Source: Salipiger aestuarii (GTDB lineage Bacteria; Pseudomonadota; Alphaproteobacteria; Rhodobacterales; Rhodobacteraceae). From it: 64,000 bases of DNA. The stretch is taken from positions 1 through 64,000 of the forward strand of contig NZ_QLMG01000017.1 of the NCBI RefSeq assembly GCF_003259905.1, given 5' to 3'. This document shows, piece after piece, positions 43,317 through 51,998 of this stretch (its first letter is position 1; every line of letters begins with the position of its first letter). The position numbers were made by a program, and so were the translations under genes. The notes beneath the pieces are model-generated. The model saw nothing but the letters and a program-made list of their open reading frames with translations, was not told where the DNA came from and made no database searches.

Positions 43317-43391
43317 CGACGGGTCCAGCCGACGACGGGACCAACTGACGAGCGGCGCGCTGACGAGCATTCCCGCTGACGGTGCCACGCG
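43313..43391. repeat. Five imperfect 16-bp tandem repeats after anbu
   Basis: Units of about 16 bases starting CTGACGA (43313, 43329, 43345, 43360 and 43376; the second starts CCGACGA) run head to tail. They begin within the stop codon of the Anbu gene, in the convergent gap before cheD. No open frame or terminator is obvious. Confidence 0.6.
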
Positions 43392-43493
43392 TCAGGTTGC
43401 GACGACACCGGGCCGCGCTTTTTGTGCCGCCGCGTGCATATCCGGCCGATCTTTCGGGAAGAGACCGGCGAACCGGGCCCGTGCAACAGTTTT

Positions 43494-44024
43494 TCAAAAA
43501 AGCGTGATCTCACCGTGGCTTGGCGGCGGCGGCACCTTGACGGTCGGTGCAATGCGCTCGACCTCTCCGGGCACTATATATTGTTTCACGCGCCCGTCTG
43601 TCGGCCAGAAACGGATGCGTCTTGCGGCATGGCCCCCGATGCTTTCGGACGCGACCGGGATGCCTTCGTTTTGCAGGAACTCCTTTGCGAATGCAGTGTT
43701 CGACGTGCCGATGTCGCGCAAGTGAGACAGCATCTTGGCACCGCCGAAAAGCTTGGCCACCAGGCGATTTTTCTGGGCGCCTTGCTTGAGCATGTTGTTG
43801 ATCAGTAATTCCATGGAGTAGGCACCATACCGGATATCCTCTCCTTCGGCGCCGGATCGGCTGGGAAGGAGAAAATGATTCATGCCGCCAAGCCTTGCGA
43901 CCGAGTCGGTCAGGCAGACGGCCGCGCAGGACCCCAAGACGGTGGACAGGACGCAATTAACGTCATTCGAGATATGATATTCGCCCTGAACGACATTCAC
44001 GAGTGTTTCGTTAGCTTGCATCAT
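43494..44024 (-). CDS. cheD: Chemoreceptor glutamine deamidase CheD
   Basis: A 176-residue protein, start at 44024 with AAGGAGGG upstream. The catalytic Cys33 (TVLGSCAAVCL) and His50 (GGMNHFLLP) of the CheD fold are present, as is YGAYSMELLINNML. It deamidates receptor glutamines and can help adaptation with CheC-type phosphatases. It is the last gene of the chemotaxis operon and overlaps cheB by an ATGA. Confidence 0.92.
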   Translation of the reverse strand: MMQANETLVNVVQGEYHISNDVNCVLSTVLGSCAAVCLTDSVARLGGMNHFLLPSRSGAEGEDIRYGAYSMELLINNMLKQGAQKNRLVAKLFGGAKMLSHLRDIGTSNTAFAKEFLQNEGIPVASESIGGHAARRIRFWPTDGRVKQYIVPGEVERIAPTVKVPPPPSHGEITLF

Positions 44025-45085
44025 GTTGTGGCCCTCCTTTGCGTTGCTCTGGGCGGGATCGCAGCGCAGGCACGCAGGATTTCGGGCCCGATCTTTTGCA
44101 GCGGCAGGCACCGACGTGCTGCGTCAAGTTCCATTGCGGCGCGGGGCATTCCGTAGACCGTGCTCGTCGCTTCGTCCTGGGCGATGGTGCAGGCGCCGGC
44201 ATCGTGCAAGGCCTTGAGTCCCCGCGCGCCGTCGCGGCCCATTCCGGTCAACAATGCGGCCACCGCACGGCTTGCCCCCGGCACCGCAGACTGGAACATG
44301 GCATCTACGGAGGGCATGTGGCCGGAGATCGGCGTCCCGGCAAGCAGGGTGATGCGCATCGGGCGCCCGCCCCCAAGCCGCATATGCGCCCTGCTTCCTG
44401 CTGCAAGGGCGATCTGGCCGCGGCCGATCCGGTCACCATCCCGTGCGGCGCGCACTTCGGCTGCGCATTGCCTGTCAAGCAGTCGGGTCAAGCTTTCACC
44501 GAACCCGCCGCCGGTATGCTGCACGATGAAGGTCGGGGGACAATCGGGCGGAAAGCACGACAGCACCGAAATCAAGGCATCAACACCTCCGGTCGATGCG
44601 CCGATTAGAATAAACGCCCCAGAGTCCGCCATTTCAGCAGGGGGCGCCGGGTTTGTGATCGTTTGGCGCGCCGGTGATACGGCGCCGGACGCAGCGCCGT
44701 GTCGCCGAGATCTGCGTGTGACGGTTTGAAGTCGCTCAATCAGTTCCGCACCGCTGATGCTGCCGCTGATCGGAAAAAGATCCGAGTTCCGCTCCCACGG
44801 GGATTCCTGGTCGCGCCACCCTCCGCCGGTTTGATCGCTGATCACAAGCCAGCGCACATCCAAAGCGGAGAAGAGCGCGCGCATGACCTCGAATTCAGGT
44901 TCTCGCGCCAATTGGCCCGAGATCACGACGGCCATCGGTGTCTTCTCCTCAACCTCTGTGTAGGTTGCCATAAGATCACGCGTTTCGCTGATGATTTGAA
45001 CCATCGGGGCGGCGCATAGGTCCGTCGCGATCTTTCGGCGCAAGCCCATGTCCGGGACTGCGATGATCAGCGTGATCGTGCTCAT
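44021..45085 (-). CDS. cheB: CheB methylesterase with degenerate receiver domain
   Basis: A 354-residue protein. The C-terminal methylesterase is intact: Ser164 (LIGASTGGVDAL), His190 (VQHTGGGFGESL) and Asp285 (GMGRDGARGL). The N-terminal about 125 residues have receiver-like length and order but lack the key residues. The acidic pair is reduced to AVPDMG, and the place of the phospho-acceptor Asp reads VVISGQ. Regulation by CheA phosphorylation therefore seems lost or altered. The start at 45085 (MSTITLIIAV) matches the first beta strand. Confidence 0.88.
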   Translation of the reverse strand: MSTITLIIAVPDMGLRRKIATDLCAAPMVQIISETRDLMATYTEVEEKTPMAVVISGQLAREPEFEVMRALFSALDVRWLVISDQTGGGWRDQESPWERNSDLFPISGSISGAELIERLQTVTRRSRRHGAASGAVSPARQTITNPAPPAEMADSGAFILIGASTGGVDALISVLSCFPPDCPPTFIVQHTGGGFGESLTRLLDRQCAAEVRAARDGDRIGRGQIALAAGSRAHMRLGGGRPMRITLLAGTPISGHMPSVDAMFQSAVPGASRAVAALLTGMGRDGARGLKALHDAGACTIAQDEATSTVYGMPRAAMELDAARRCLPLQKIGPEILRACAAIPPRATQRRATT

Positions 45086-45211
45086 CCACGATACCTTTCT
45101 CATGTTAAACAGCGCCCCCAGGCATGATATGCTTTGAACCGATGCCGTCCCGATCGATTTCCGAAGCCGTCGGCGGCTGTACCGCCTTCAGTTTCGAGCC
45201 TAGTTTCGAAG

Positions 45212-45568
45212 TCAGAAAAGCTCTGGAGGGTTCGCGCTAAGTTCCTCATGGTCCGATCCGCTCAGGCGGCGACCGAGATCCCGCAGAGGAATTGCCGAAA
45301 GTTCCCTTGTCAGGTCGACGGTGTGATGATCGTCCAGCCTGGCGGCCAGCTTCTCAACGTAGGTGGCAAGTGCGTCGGTTGATTGGGCAAGCATGTCGAG
45401 CTCCTGAAGCGCCGTGATGGCCACGTTGCCAAGACGCGCGCTCCCGTCGGTATAGACCTCTTCCATTCCGTGCTCGAGCCGTTCAAGGCGTTGCTGAAGG
45501 TGCCGGATCTCTTGCGACAAGAGCCGGCCCGCCTTGCTAGGGGTCAAATGCGCGTCCGAAATGAGCAT
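45212..45568 (-). CDS. Hypothetical protein of chemotaxis operon
   Basis: A 118-residue, mainly helical protein (LLSQEIRHLQQRLERLEHGMEEVY, ELDMLAQSTDALATYVEKLAARL). No enzyme motif. It starts one base after the stop codon of the cheY gene, so it is co-expressed with it. By position and coiled-coil character it may be an adaptor or phosphatase-type accessory, but this is not supported by a recognised motif. Confidence 0.7.
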   Translation of the reverse strand: MLISDAHLTPSKAGRLLSQEIRHLQQRLERLEHGMEEVYTDGSARLGNVAITALQELDMLAQSTDALATYVEKLAARLDDHHTVDLTRELSAIPLRDLGRRLSGSDHEELSANPPELF

Positions 45569-45569
45569 A

Positions 45570-45956
45570 TCAGAGCTTCCCGACCACGCTCTCGATGCAC
45601 TGCTTCATGGACTGCGACGTGAAGGGTTTCTTGATCATGTTGTTCAATCCCCATTTCTTCGCATCCGCTACCATTTGAGGAGTCGGTTTGCCCGTGACGA
45701 GGATGAAACCCATACGCTGGGTCGCCTGGTTTTTTCGCACGGCCTGCAACAGACCCAAGCCATCCATGTTGGGCATGTTGAAATCGGACAGAATCAAGTG
45801 AACTGGGCTTCCCAGAATTCGCGCAAGCGCCTTTTGGCCGTCATTTTCTGTCAGGTAGTTCTTGATACCAATCTCATCGAGTGCCTGAGTGATCAATCCA
45901 CGGCTGGTGGCCATGTCGTCGACCACCATGACCCGGAGGGAATCCTTGAGACTCAT
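45570..45956 (-). CDS. cheY: CheY-like response regulator
   Basis: A 128-residue single receiver domain. The acidic pair (VVDD, 11-14), phospho-acceptor Asp58 (LILSDFNMPNMDG), the Thr in FILVTGK and the Lys in IKKPF are all present. It probably carries the signal from CheA to the flagellar motor. It lies between cheR and the hypothetical gene. Confidence 0.92.
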   Translation of the reverse strand: MSLKDSLRVMVVDDMATSRGLITQALDEIGIKNYLTENDGQKALARILGSPVHLILSDFNMPNMDGLGLLQAVRKNQATQRMGFILVTGKPTPQMVADAKKWGLNNMIKKPFTSQSMKQCIESVVGKL

Positions 45957-45965
45957 TCTTTTCTC

Positions 45966-46838
45966 CTAATGCGCGGCGTTGCCCGTGTCGGCGCCGCCGT
46001 TCTTGCGGTAGGTGGTGACCCCGGCCGTTGTCAGGGTGGCGAGCGCGTCGCCGGTGACCCGCTCGGAATGACCGATGAACAGGTAACCGCCGGGGCGCAG
46101 CATGTCTGTGAAGCGCGCCCAGAGGCGTTTCTGCGTGTTCTGATCGAAGTAGATCGCTACATTTCGGCAAAAGATGGCATCGAACGGCCCCTTGAATGGC
46201 CACTCCTGCATCAGATTGAGCTCCGCAAAGGAGATCATATCGCGCATTGCCGCCGAAATCGCGACCTTGTCGGGGTCATCCGGGCAGGTTGTGGTCCACC
46301 GGCGCCGGAGATCTTCGGGGATTGTCTCTGCCTCTTCCTTGGGGTATTTCGCCGCACGAGCCCGGGACACAACTGCAGGGTCGATATCCGTCGCAAGGAG
46401 GCGCACATCTCGGCGCGCGCGCTCGGGTAAACTGTCATGAAGCGTCATCGCGATGGAAAAGGGTTCCTGGCCCGATGAGCACCCTGCCGACCATATCCGG
46501 ACGCGCGCCTGCTGTGCCAATTCTGGCACCAGCTTTTCGCGCAAAGTCGCAAAATGATGCTTCTCGCGAAAAAAGCTGGTGACGTTGGTGGTAAGCGCGG
46601 AAATCAACTGCAATCGTTCGTCCGTCTCGTCCGTCTTCGTGAGCAATTTCATGTAGTCAGAGAACTCATTTACTTCTCGCGCCCTCAGCCGGCGGGCCAA
46701 GCGCGAATAGACCAGGGGCTTTTTACTTTCAGCCAGGGCGAGACCAAATTCCGAATGCGCAAGTTTGGCGAGCGCACGGAAATCAGCGTCGGTGAAACTG
46801 AATTCCCGAGTGTTCAGCCCCGCCGGGGCGGTGTTCAT
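45966..46838 (-). CDS. cheR: Chemoreceptor methyltransferase CheR
   Basis: A 290-residue enzyme with the N-terminal helical domain and a SAM-binding C-terminal domain (VRIWSAGCSSGQEPFSIAM, then LLATDIDPAVVSRAR and FDAIFCRNVAIYFD). It methylates receptor glutamates for adaptation. It overlaps cheW by 4 bases. Confidence 0.94.
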   Translation of the reverse strand: MNTAPAGLNTREFSFTDADFRALAKLAHSEFGLALAESKKPLVYSRLARRLRAREVNEFSDYMKLLTKTDETDERLQLISALTTNVTSFFREKHHFATLREKLVPELAQQARVRIWSAGCSSGQEPFSIAMTLHDSLPERARRDVRLLATDIDPAVVSRARAAKYPKEEAETIPEDLRRRWTTTCPDDPDKVAISAAMRDMISFAELNLMQEWPFKGPFDAIFCRNVAIYFDQNTQKRLWARFTDMLRPGGYLFIGHSERVTGDALATLTTAGVTTYRKNGGADTGNAAH

Positions 46839-47302
46839 ACTCCTCCTCCCATGTCGTTGACCAGCACTGCGTCAAGGTTAACGACTCGTACCATGTTCTC
46901 TCCGACTGAGATCACGCCGAGGATTGCCTGGCGTGCTGCCTCGGATTTGATATCGGGGGTTTCCTGAATTGCCGATTTCGCGACGGAAAGAATTTCTGAT
47001 ACAGACTCCACGAGAAGGCCGATCGTTGTGCCGCCAGCAGCGGCGACAATCACGACGTTGCGCTCGTTGTCCGGTGTCTCGCCAAAACCAAATCGCGCAG
47101 CCAGATCGAAGATGGGGATTACCGCACCGCGCAGATTCATGACACCGAGAACATCCGCCGGAGTGTGCGGCAACTTGGTGACGGGCGTCCAACGTCGGAT
47201 CTCGCGGATCTGCGTGATTTCGAGGCAAAAACTTTGCTCGCCCGAGGAAAAGGTGATGAATTCGAACTGGGTTTCGGTCGGCGCTTCGGTGACATCAAGC
47301 AT
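46835..47302 (-). CDS. cheW: CheW coupling protein
   Basis: A 155-residue CheW-domain protein (FSSGEQSFCLEITQIREIRRW, LGVMNLRGAVIPIFDL) linking receptors to CheA. It overlaps both cheA and cheR slightly, so the operon is tightly coupled. Confidence 0.94.
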   Translation of the reverse strand: MLDVTEAPTETQFEFITFSSGEQSFCLEITQIREIRRWTPVTKLPHTPADVLGVMNLRGAVIPIFDLAARFGFGETPDNERNVVIVAAAGGTTIGLLVESVSEILSVAKSAIQETPDIKSEAARQAILGVISVGENMVRVVNLDAVLVNDMGGGV

Positions 47303-49445
47303 GACGCAGCTCCATTCTGGGGGGGGATGCGGGTGGACTGTAGTGAAGACCCGGATGAAGTTTCACAAGTTCGTCTGGATCGAGAATAAGAGCGATCTTG
47401 CCATCGCCGAGGATCGTTGCGGCAGAAACGCCAGGGATGGCGCCATAGTTGCTTTCGAGGCTTTTGATTACGACTTGGCGTTGATCGTGGATCGCTCCGA
47501 CGCGGAGCGCCGTGAGGCCTTGCCCCTCAGTACTGACAAGAAGAAGTACACCGCCGTTGATGTCCCTTGCGCCGCCGGACAGCCCAAGATTGCGCGCGAC
47601 ATCGACAATCGGAACATAGGATCCGCGAACGGAAATAACTTCTCCGTCGGTGCCAATGCAGTGCAGATCACGACGACTGGGTCGAATGGTCTCAATTATG
47701 GACGCGATCGGTATTACCATTGTTTGGTCTGCGATCGAAATGACGAACCCGTCCATCACCGCAAGCGTGAGAGGAAGAACAATGGTGAAGGTTGTTCCGC
47801 TGCCAGGGCTTGTCGTGATCGAGACACGTCCGCCAAGGGCGGCGACGGCGTTTTTCACGACGTCCATACCTACGCCGCGCCCCGATAGGTTCGATACTTC
47901 GGATGCGGTCGAGAAACCGGGCATAAAGAGAAGGTTGTCGATCTCTTGATCCGAAAGCTCGGTATCGGGCGGAACAAGGCCTTTCTCGATACCTTTTTCA
48001 AGAATGCGCGGGCGGTTCAGGCCAGCGCCATCGTCCGCAATCTCGATGAAGACGCTTCCGGATCTGTGAGATGCCGATAGGCGAATCGTCCCGATTGCTT
48101 CCTTGCCAGCTTCGACCCGCTTTTCCGGACTTTCAAGCCCATGATCGACAGCATTGCGCACCATGTGGGTCAACGGGTCCGCAAGCCGTTCAATTACCGT
48201 CTTGTCAACCTCGGTCGAGTCGCCGACGGTGATCAGCTTGGACTTTTTGCCCGTCGCTTCCGAGGCTTCACGGACAATGCGGGACATTCTTTGGAACAAC
48301 GGCTTGACCGGTTGTGCGCGAATGGCCATCACGCCTTCCTGAATGTCACGCGCCAGAAGCTTGTATGCTTCCAGTTCGTTGGTCAAATGGGCAACAGCGG
48401 GAAGTTCAAGCTCTTCTATACGCTGTGAAATCATCGCCTGATTGATGATCAGCTCGCCCACGGTGTTGATCAGCCGGTCGACTCGGTCGAGATCGACACG
48501 CAATGTCGGCTTGGGGCCGCGAGGTTCATCGCGCGAGGGAGCAACCTGTTTAGAGGCTGATTTCTGGCTGGGTTCCGTCATTTTGGCGTCAGGCGCCGGT
48601 CTCGTTTCGGGGGGGGGCGATGCCATCGCGGGGTCCGGCGTTCCATGCGCCTCCGCCATGCTTTGCGGCTCGGGCAGCATCTCGACATCTGGAAGAGCGG
48701 CCTCATCAACCGATATTTCCAGGTCGCAGAGTGAGTCCACGAACTCAAAGACCTCATGCAGCACGGTTTCGTCTTCTGAAGTGTCCAGCGCCAGGGTCCA
48801 GTCGAGAACTGCACTGTCTGGATCGAAGGCGTCGAAATCCGGCACCCCGGACAGATCCGCCTTGACTGACAGCGTCCCAAGTTCGGCGAGCGCGTCAAAC
48901 AGGAGCAGCGGTTCGTGACCGTTGGCGTAAAGCGCCGCGGTCGGTTTGAAGCGGATATTGAAGCGCCTCAGGGATGGCCCGGCGTCAGCCTCGGGCAGGT
49001 CGATCTGCGGGGCATCGAAGTCCAGCGTCACCGCCGCGAAGTCGAAGTCCTCCTCCTCGGGCTGATCACCAAGGTGTGCGTCAAGCTCTTTGATGATCGC
49101 CGCTTCGGATTCTGCGTCGGGTTCGCGGTCGTCGCGCGCGGCTTCGACCAGATCGGCAAGCTGGTCGCCCGAACGGTGGAAGAGTAGCATCAGCTCTTCG
49201 TCCACCTTGATTTCCTGTGACCGGACCTTGTCCATCACAGTCTCGAAAATATGGGCGAAGCCCACAAGCCGGTTGAGACCGAAGGCCCCGGCGCCGCCTT
49301 TTATGGAGTGCACAGAGCGGAAAACCGCGTTGACCACGTCCATGTCTTCGGCGTTTTCCTCCATCGCCGACAGGCCTTCGACCAAAGCTTCGAGAAGCTC
49401 TTCGCATTCTTCAAAAAAGGTATCGCGAATGGAATTCATCGACAT
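47295..49445 (-). CDS. cheA: Chemotaxis histidine kinase CheA
   Basis: A 716-residue kinase. The P1 domain carries His46 (FRSVHSIKGGAGAFGL). A long, acidic, proline-rich P2/linker region (about 110-320) follows, then dimerisation P3, the P4 ATPase (DPLTHMVRNAVDHGLE, IEIADDGAGLNR, LSGRGVGMDVVK) and a CheW-like P5. It phosphorylates the two CheY-type regulators. Phosphorylation of CheB is doubtful given its degenerate receiver. Confidence 0.95.
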   Translation of the reverse strand: MSMNSIRDTFFEECEELLEALVEGLSAMEENAEDMDVVNAVFRSVHSIKGGAGAFGLNRLVGFAHIFETVMDKVRSQEIKVDEELMLLFHRSGDQLADLVEAARDDREPDAESEAAIIKELDAHLGDQPEEEDFDFAAVTLDFDAPQIDLPEADAGPSLRRFNIRFKPTAALYANGHEPLLLFDALAELGTLSVKADLSGVPDFDAFDPDSAVLDWTLALDTSEDETVLHEVFEFVDSLCDLEISVDEAALPDVEMLPEPQSMAEAHGTPDPAMASPPPETRPAPDAKMTEPSQKSASKQVAPSRDEPRGPKPTLRVDLDRVDRLINTVGELIINQAMISQRIEELELPAVAHLTNELEAYKLLARDIQEGVMAIRAQPVKPLFQRMSRIVREASEATGKKSKLITVGDSTEVDKTVIERLADPLTHMVRNAVDHGLESPEKRVEAGKEAIGTIRLSASHRSGSVFIEIADDGAGLNRPRILEKGIEKGLVPPDTELSDQEIDNLLFMPGFSTASEVSNLSGRGVGMDVVKNAVAALGGRVSITTSPGSGTTFTIVLPLTLAVMDGFVISIADQTMVIPIASIIETIRPSRRDLHCIGTDGEVISVRGSYVPIVDVARNLGLSGGARDINGGVLLLVSTEGQGLTALRVGAIHDQRQVVIKSLESNYGAIPGVSAATILGDGKIALILDPDELVKLHPGLHYSPPASPPRMELRHA

Positions 49446-49447
49446 GG

Positions 49448-49822
49448 TTACACCGCGTGTCCAGTGAGTCTGCGCAGAACCGACACCAGCGAGGCGTCGT
49501 CGAAGGGCTTTACGATCCAGCCCGTGGCACCGGCTTCACGGGCGCGGGTTTTCAGGTCCTGGCCGCTTTCGGTGGTGAGCACGATGATCGGAACGGTGGT
49601 TCGGTTCGGTCCCTTTCGCAGGGACTCGATGACCCCGAACCCGTCCAGGTTCGGCATGTTTATGTCGGTGATGACGACATCGGGTTCGACTTCCGAGAAC
49701 TGTTCGACCCCTTCGACCCCGTCGCTGGCGGAGTGGTATTCGAAGCCGGCACCCTCCAGCGAAACGCGCAGCAGGTTCCGGATGGTTCGGGAATCGTCGA
49801 TCGCGAGGACTTTGGTTGTCAT
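49448..49822 (-). CDS. cheY: CheY-like response regulator upstream of cheA
   Basis: A 124-residue receiver domain with the acidic pair (AIDDS, 7-11), phospho-acceptor Asp53 (VVITDINMPNLDG), the Thr in IVLTTE and the Lys in WIVKPFD. It is the second gene of the operon, overlapping the STAS gene by an ATGA. The two CheY proteins may act as motor regulator and phosphate sink. Confidence 0.92.
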   Translation of the reverse strand: MTTKVLAIDDSRTIRNLLRVSLEGAGFEYHSASDGVEGVEQFSEVEPDVVITDINMPNLDGFGVIESLRKGPNRTTVPIIVLTTESGQDLKTRAREAGATGWIVKPFDDASLVSVLRRLTGHAV

Positions 49823-50103
49823 TGAATCGGGTCCTTGTCGAAGTGATCGGAAGCGAGGCCCAGGCGTTCAAGCCCGGCGCGGAAGGTGTCGTTCGCCTCT
49901 GTCAGGCGGAAGGCCAGCCCTTCTTTGGCCCACTGCTTTCGTGCGACGAGCAGCAGTTGCAGGCGGTGCGCATCGATCCGACTGACGTCGCGCGCCGAAA
50001 TCGTGACGGGCGCATGACGGGCCCCAAGCAGGAATGGCACCAACGCGTCTTCGCCATTGCGATTTCGCGCGGGTTCCAGGATGTGAACGTGATCTTCGGG
50101 CAT
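49819..50103 (-). CDS. STAS-domain protein, first gene of chemotaxis operon
   Basis: A 94-residue protein. The alternating beta/helix pattern with VTISARDVSRIDAHRLQLLLVARKQWAKEG fits a small STAS (anti-sigma antagonist-like) domain, often encoded at the head of alphaproteobacterial chemotaxis operons. The position of the usual serine reads RIDAHR, so phosphorylation control is uncertain. The operon promoter should lie in 50104-50286, shared with the divergent gene. Confidence 0.7.
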   Translation of the reverse strand: MPEDHVHILEPARNRNGEDALVPFLLGARHAPVTISARDVSRIDAHRLQLLLVARKQWAKEGLAFRLTEANDTFRAGLERLGLASDHFDKDPIQ

Positions 50104-50286
50104 CGTGTGAAAGGCCCCTCTGGCAGCGTCGCGGATGAAACTACCGGCGGCGGAGGTCGCCGCCGGATCAACAAAAGGAATACGTCCGGGGTCTTAACAA
50201 ACCGTTCTGGCAATCACTGAATCCTGACCCGCTTGCAGCGCGCGTTCGATCGGCCCAGAACGGTGTCCGTGACGAAGGAGACGGAC

Positions 50287-51936
50287 ATGACGCGCAACGG
50301 CGGAAAACTCGTGGTGGATTGCCTGACGGCGCTGGGGGCGCGCCGGGCCTTTGGCGTGCCGGGGGAAAGCTATCTGGCGGTGCTCGACGCGCTTCCGGGC
50401 AGTGGAATCGACTTTGTGAATTGCCGTCACGAGGGCGGGGCCGCCTTCATGGCCGCCGCCCATGGCAAGCTGACCGGCCAGCCGGGTATCTGCATGGTGA
50501 CACGCGGTCCGGGTGCCACGAACGCGTCTATCGGCGTGCATACGGCGATGCAGGACAGCGCGCCGATGATGCTGCTGGTCGGCCAGATCGGCACCGAAAT
50601 GCGCGAACGCGAAGCCTTTCAGGAGGTGAACTACCGGGCGGTCTTTGGCTCCATGGCGAAATGGGTCACGGAGATTGACGATATCGATCGGGTGCCCGAA
50701 CTTCTGTCACGCGCATGGATCATGGCCACAGCGGGGCGTCCGGGGCCTGTGGTCGTGGCGCTGCCTGAAAATATGCTGATGGATCAGACCGATGTCAGGC
50801 CTTCAGGCGGGCCGGTGCAGGTGTTTCGCCCGGCGCCCGCGGCCGAGTCCATTGAGGCGACGAAGGCGCTTCTCGCCACGGCCGAACGCCCTCTGATCAT
50901 CCTTGGCGGTGCGCCCTGGGCCCGTGCGGCAAGCGAAGCGCTGCAGCGATTCGCCGAAGCTTCGGACATCCCGGTGGTGTCGTCGTTCCGGTATCAAGAC
51001 CAGTTCGACAACAACTCGCCGACCTTCTGCGGAGACGCCGGCGTGGGCATGGCCGCCGGGGTCAAGGCGTTGCTGCGCGACGCCGATGTGATCCTCGCTC
51101 TGGGCACGCGGTTTGGCGAGAACATGACCGACGGCTACCGCCTGCTACAGGTCCCGGACCCGGTACAGAAGATCGTTCATGTGCATGTTTCCGATGCCGA
51201 AATAGGCAAGGTCTACCGACCTGCCATCGGCATTCACGCCTGCCCGGAACGCTTTGCGCGCGCGCTCGAAAGCGCGCTCGTCGGCCCTTGGGGCGAATGG
51301 CGGGAAGCGGCCCGCTCATCTTACTTGAATTTTATCGACCAGGCTCCGGCACAGCCCGGCCCGGTCGACATGGTCACGATCTGCGCCGCGTTGCGGCAGC
51401 GATTTGAAACGGGCGATCTGGTGCTGACCAACGGGGCGGGTAACTTTGCGGTCTGGTCGTCGCGGTTTTTCCGGTTTCGACCGGGCATGCGACTGCTGGC
51501 GCCGCAATCGGGGTCAATGGGGTACGGGCTGCCCGCTGCCGTCGCGGCCAAGCTGGAACGCCCCGAAAGCACCGTGATCTGTTTTGCGGGCGACGGCGAT
51601 ATCCAGATGACGATGATGGAATTGGCGACCGCCCGTCAGGCCGGGGCCGCAGTCATCGTCATCGTCGTGAACAATGGCACTTATGGCACGATCCGGGCCC
51701 ATCAGGAACGGGAATTTCCTGCACGGGTCAGTGGAACGGAGCTGATGAACCCGGACTTCGCCGCCATCGCGCGGGCCTGTGGCATGCACGGCGAGCAGGT
51801 GAACGACACCGCCGCGTTCGGAGACGCATTTGATCGGGCTATGGCCTCGCCCACGGGCGCGGTTCTGGATCTTGCGGTTTCCAAAGAGGCGTTGACGCCC
51901 TATCGCACGTTGACCCAGATCCGAGACGGTTCCTGA
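50287..51936 (+). CDS. Thiamine-diphosphate-dependent enzyme, acetolactate synthase-like
   Basis: A 549-residue protein with the three-domain ThDP fold: N-terminal Pyr domain (GARRAFGVPGESYLAVLDAL, catalytic Glu in NCRHEGGAAFMAAAHG), a central domain (LIILGGAPWARAASEALQRF) and a C-terminal PP domain with GDGDIQMTMMELATA...VNNGTYG, the cofactor/Mg motif. A GAAGGAG ribosome-binding site supports ATG 50287. It resembles the large subunit of acetolactate synthase, but no small subunit is nearby, so a catabolic decarboxylase or ligase of the same family is equally possible. Confidence 0.85.
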   Translation: MTRNGGKLVVDCLTALGARRAFGVPGESYLAVLDALPGSGIDFVNCRHEGGAAFMAAAHGKLTGQPGICMVTRGPGATNASIGVHTAMQDSAPMMLLVGQIGTEMREREAFQEVNYRAVFGSMAKWVTEIDDIDRVPELLSRAWIMATAGRPGPVVVALPENMLMDQTDVRPSGGPVQVFRPAPAAESIEATKALLATAERPLIILGGAPWARAASEALQRFAEASDIPVVSSFRYQDQFDNNSPTFCGDAGVGMAAGVKALLRDADVILALGTRFGENMTDGYRLLQVPDPVQKIVHVHVSDAEIGKVYRPAIGIHACPERFARALESALVGPWGEWREAARSSYLNFIDQAPAQPGPVDMVTICAALRQRFETGDLVLTNGAGNFAVWSSRFFRFRPGMRLLAPQSGSMGYGLPAAVAAKLERPESTVICFAGDGDIQMTMMELATARQAGAAVIVIVVNNGTYGTIRAHQEREFPARVSGTELMNPDFAAIARACGMHGEQVNDTAAFGDAFDRAMASPTGAVLDLAVSKEALTPYRTLTQIRDGS

Positions 51937-51998
51937 GATCGCGCTGCGCCGCCCGTTCGGCACCGCCGGGGGCCGGGCGAGTGTGGGACAGACGGTCA

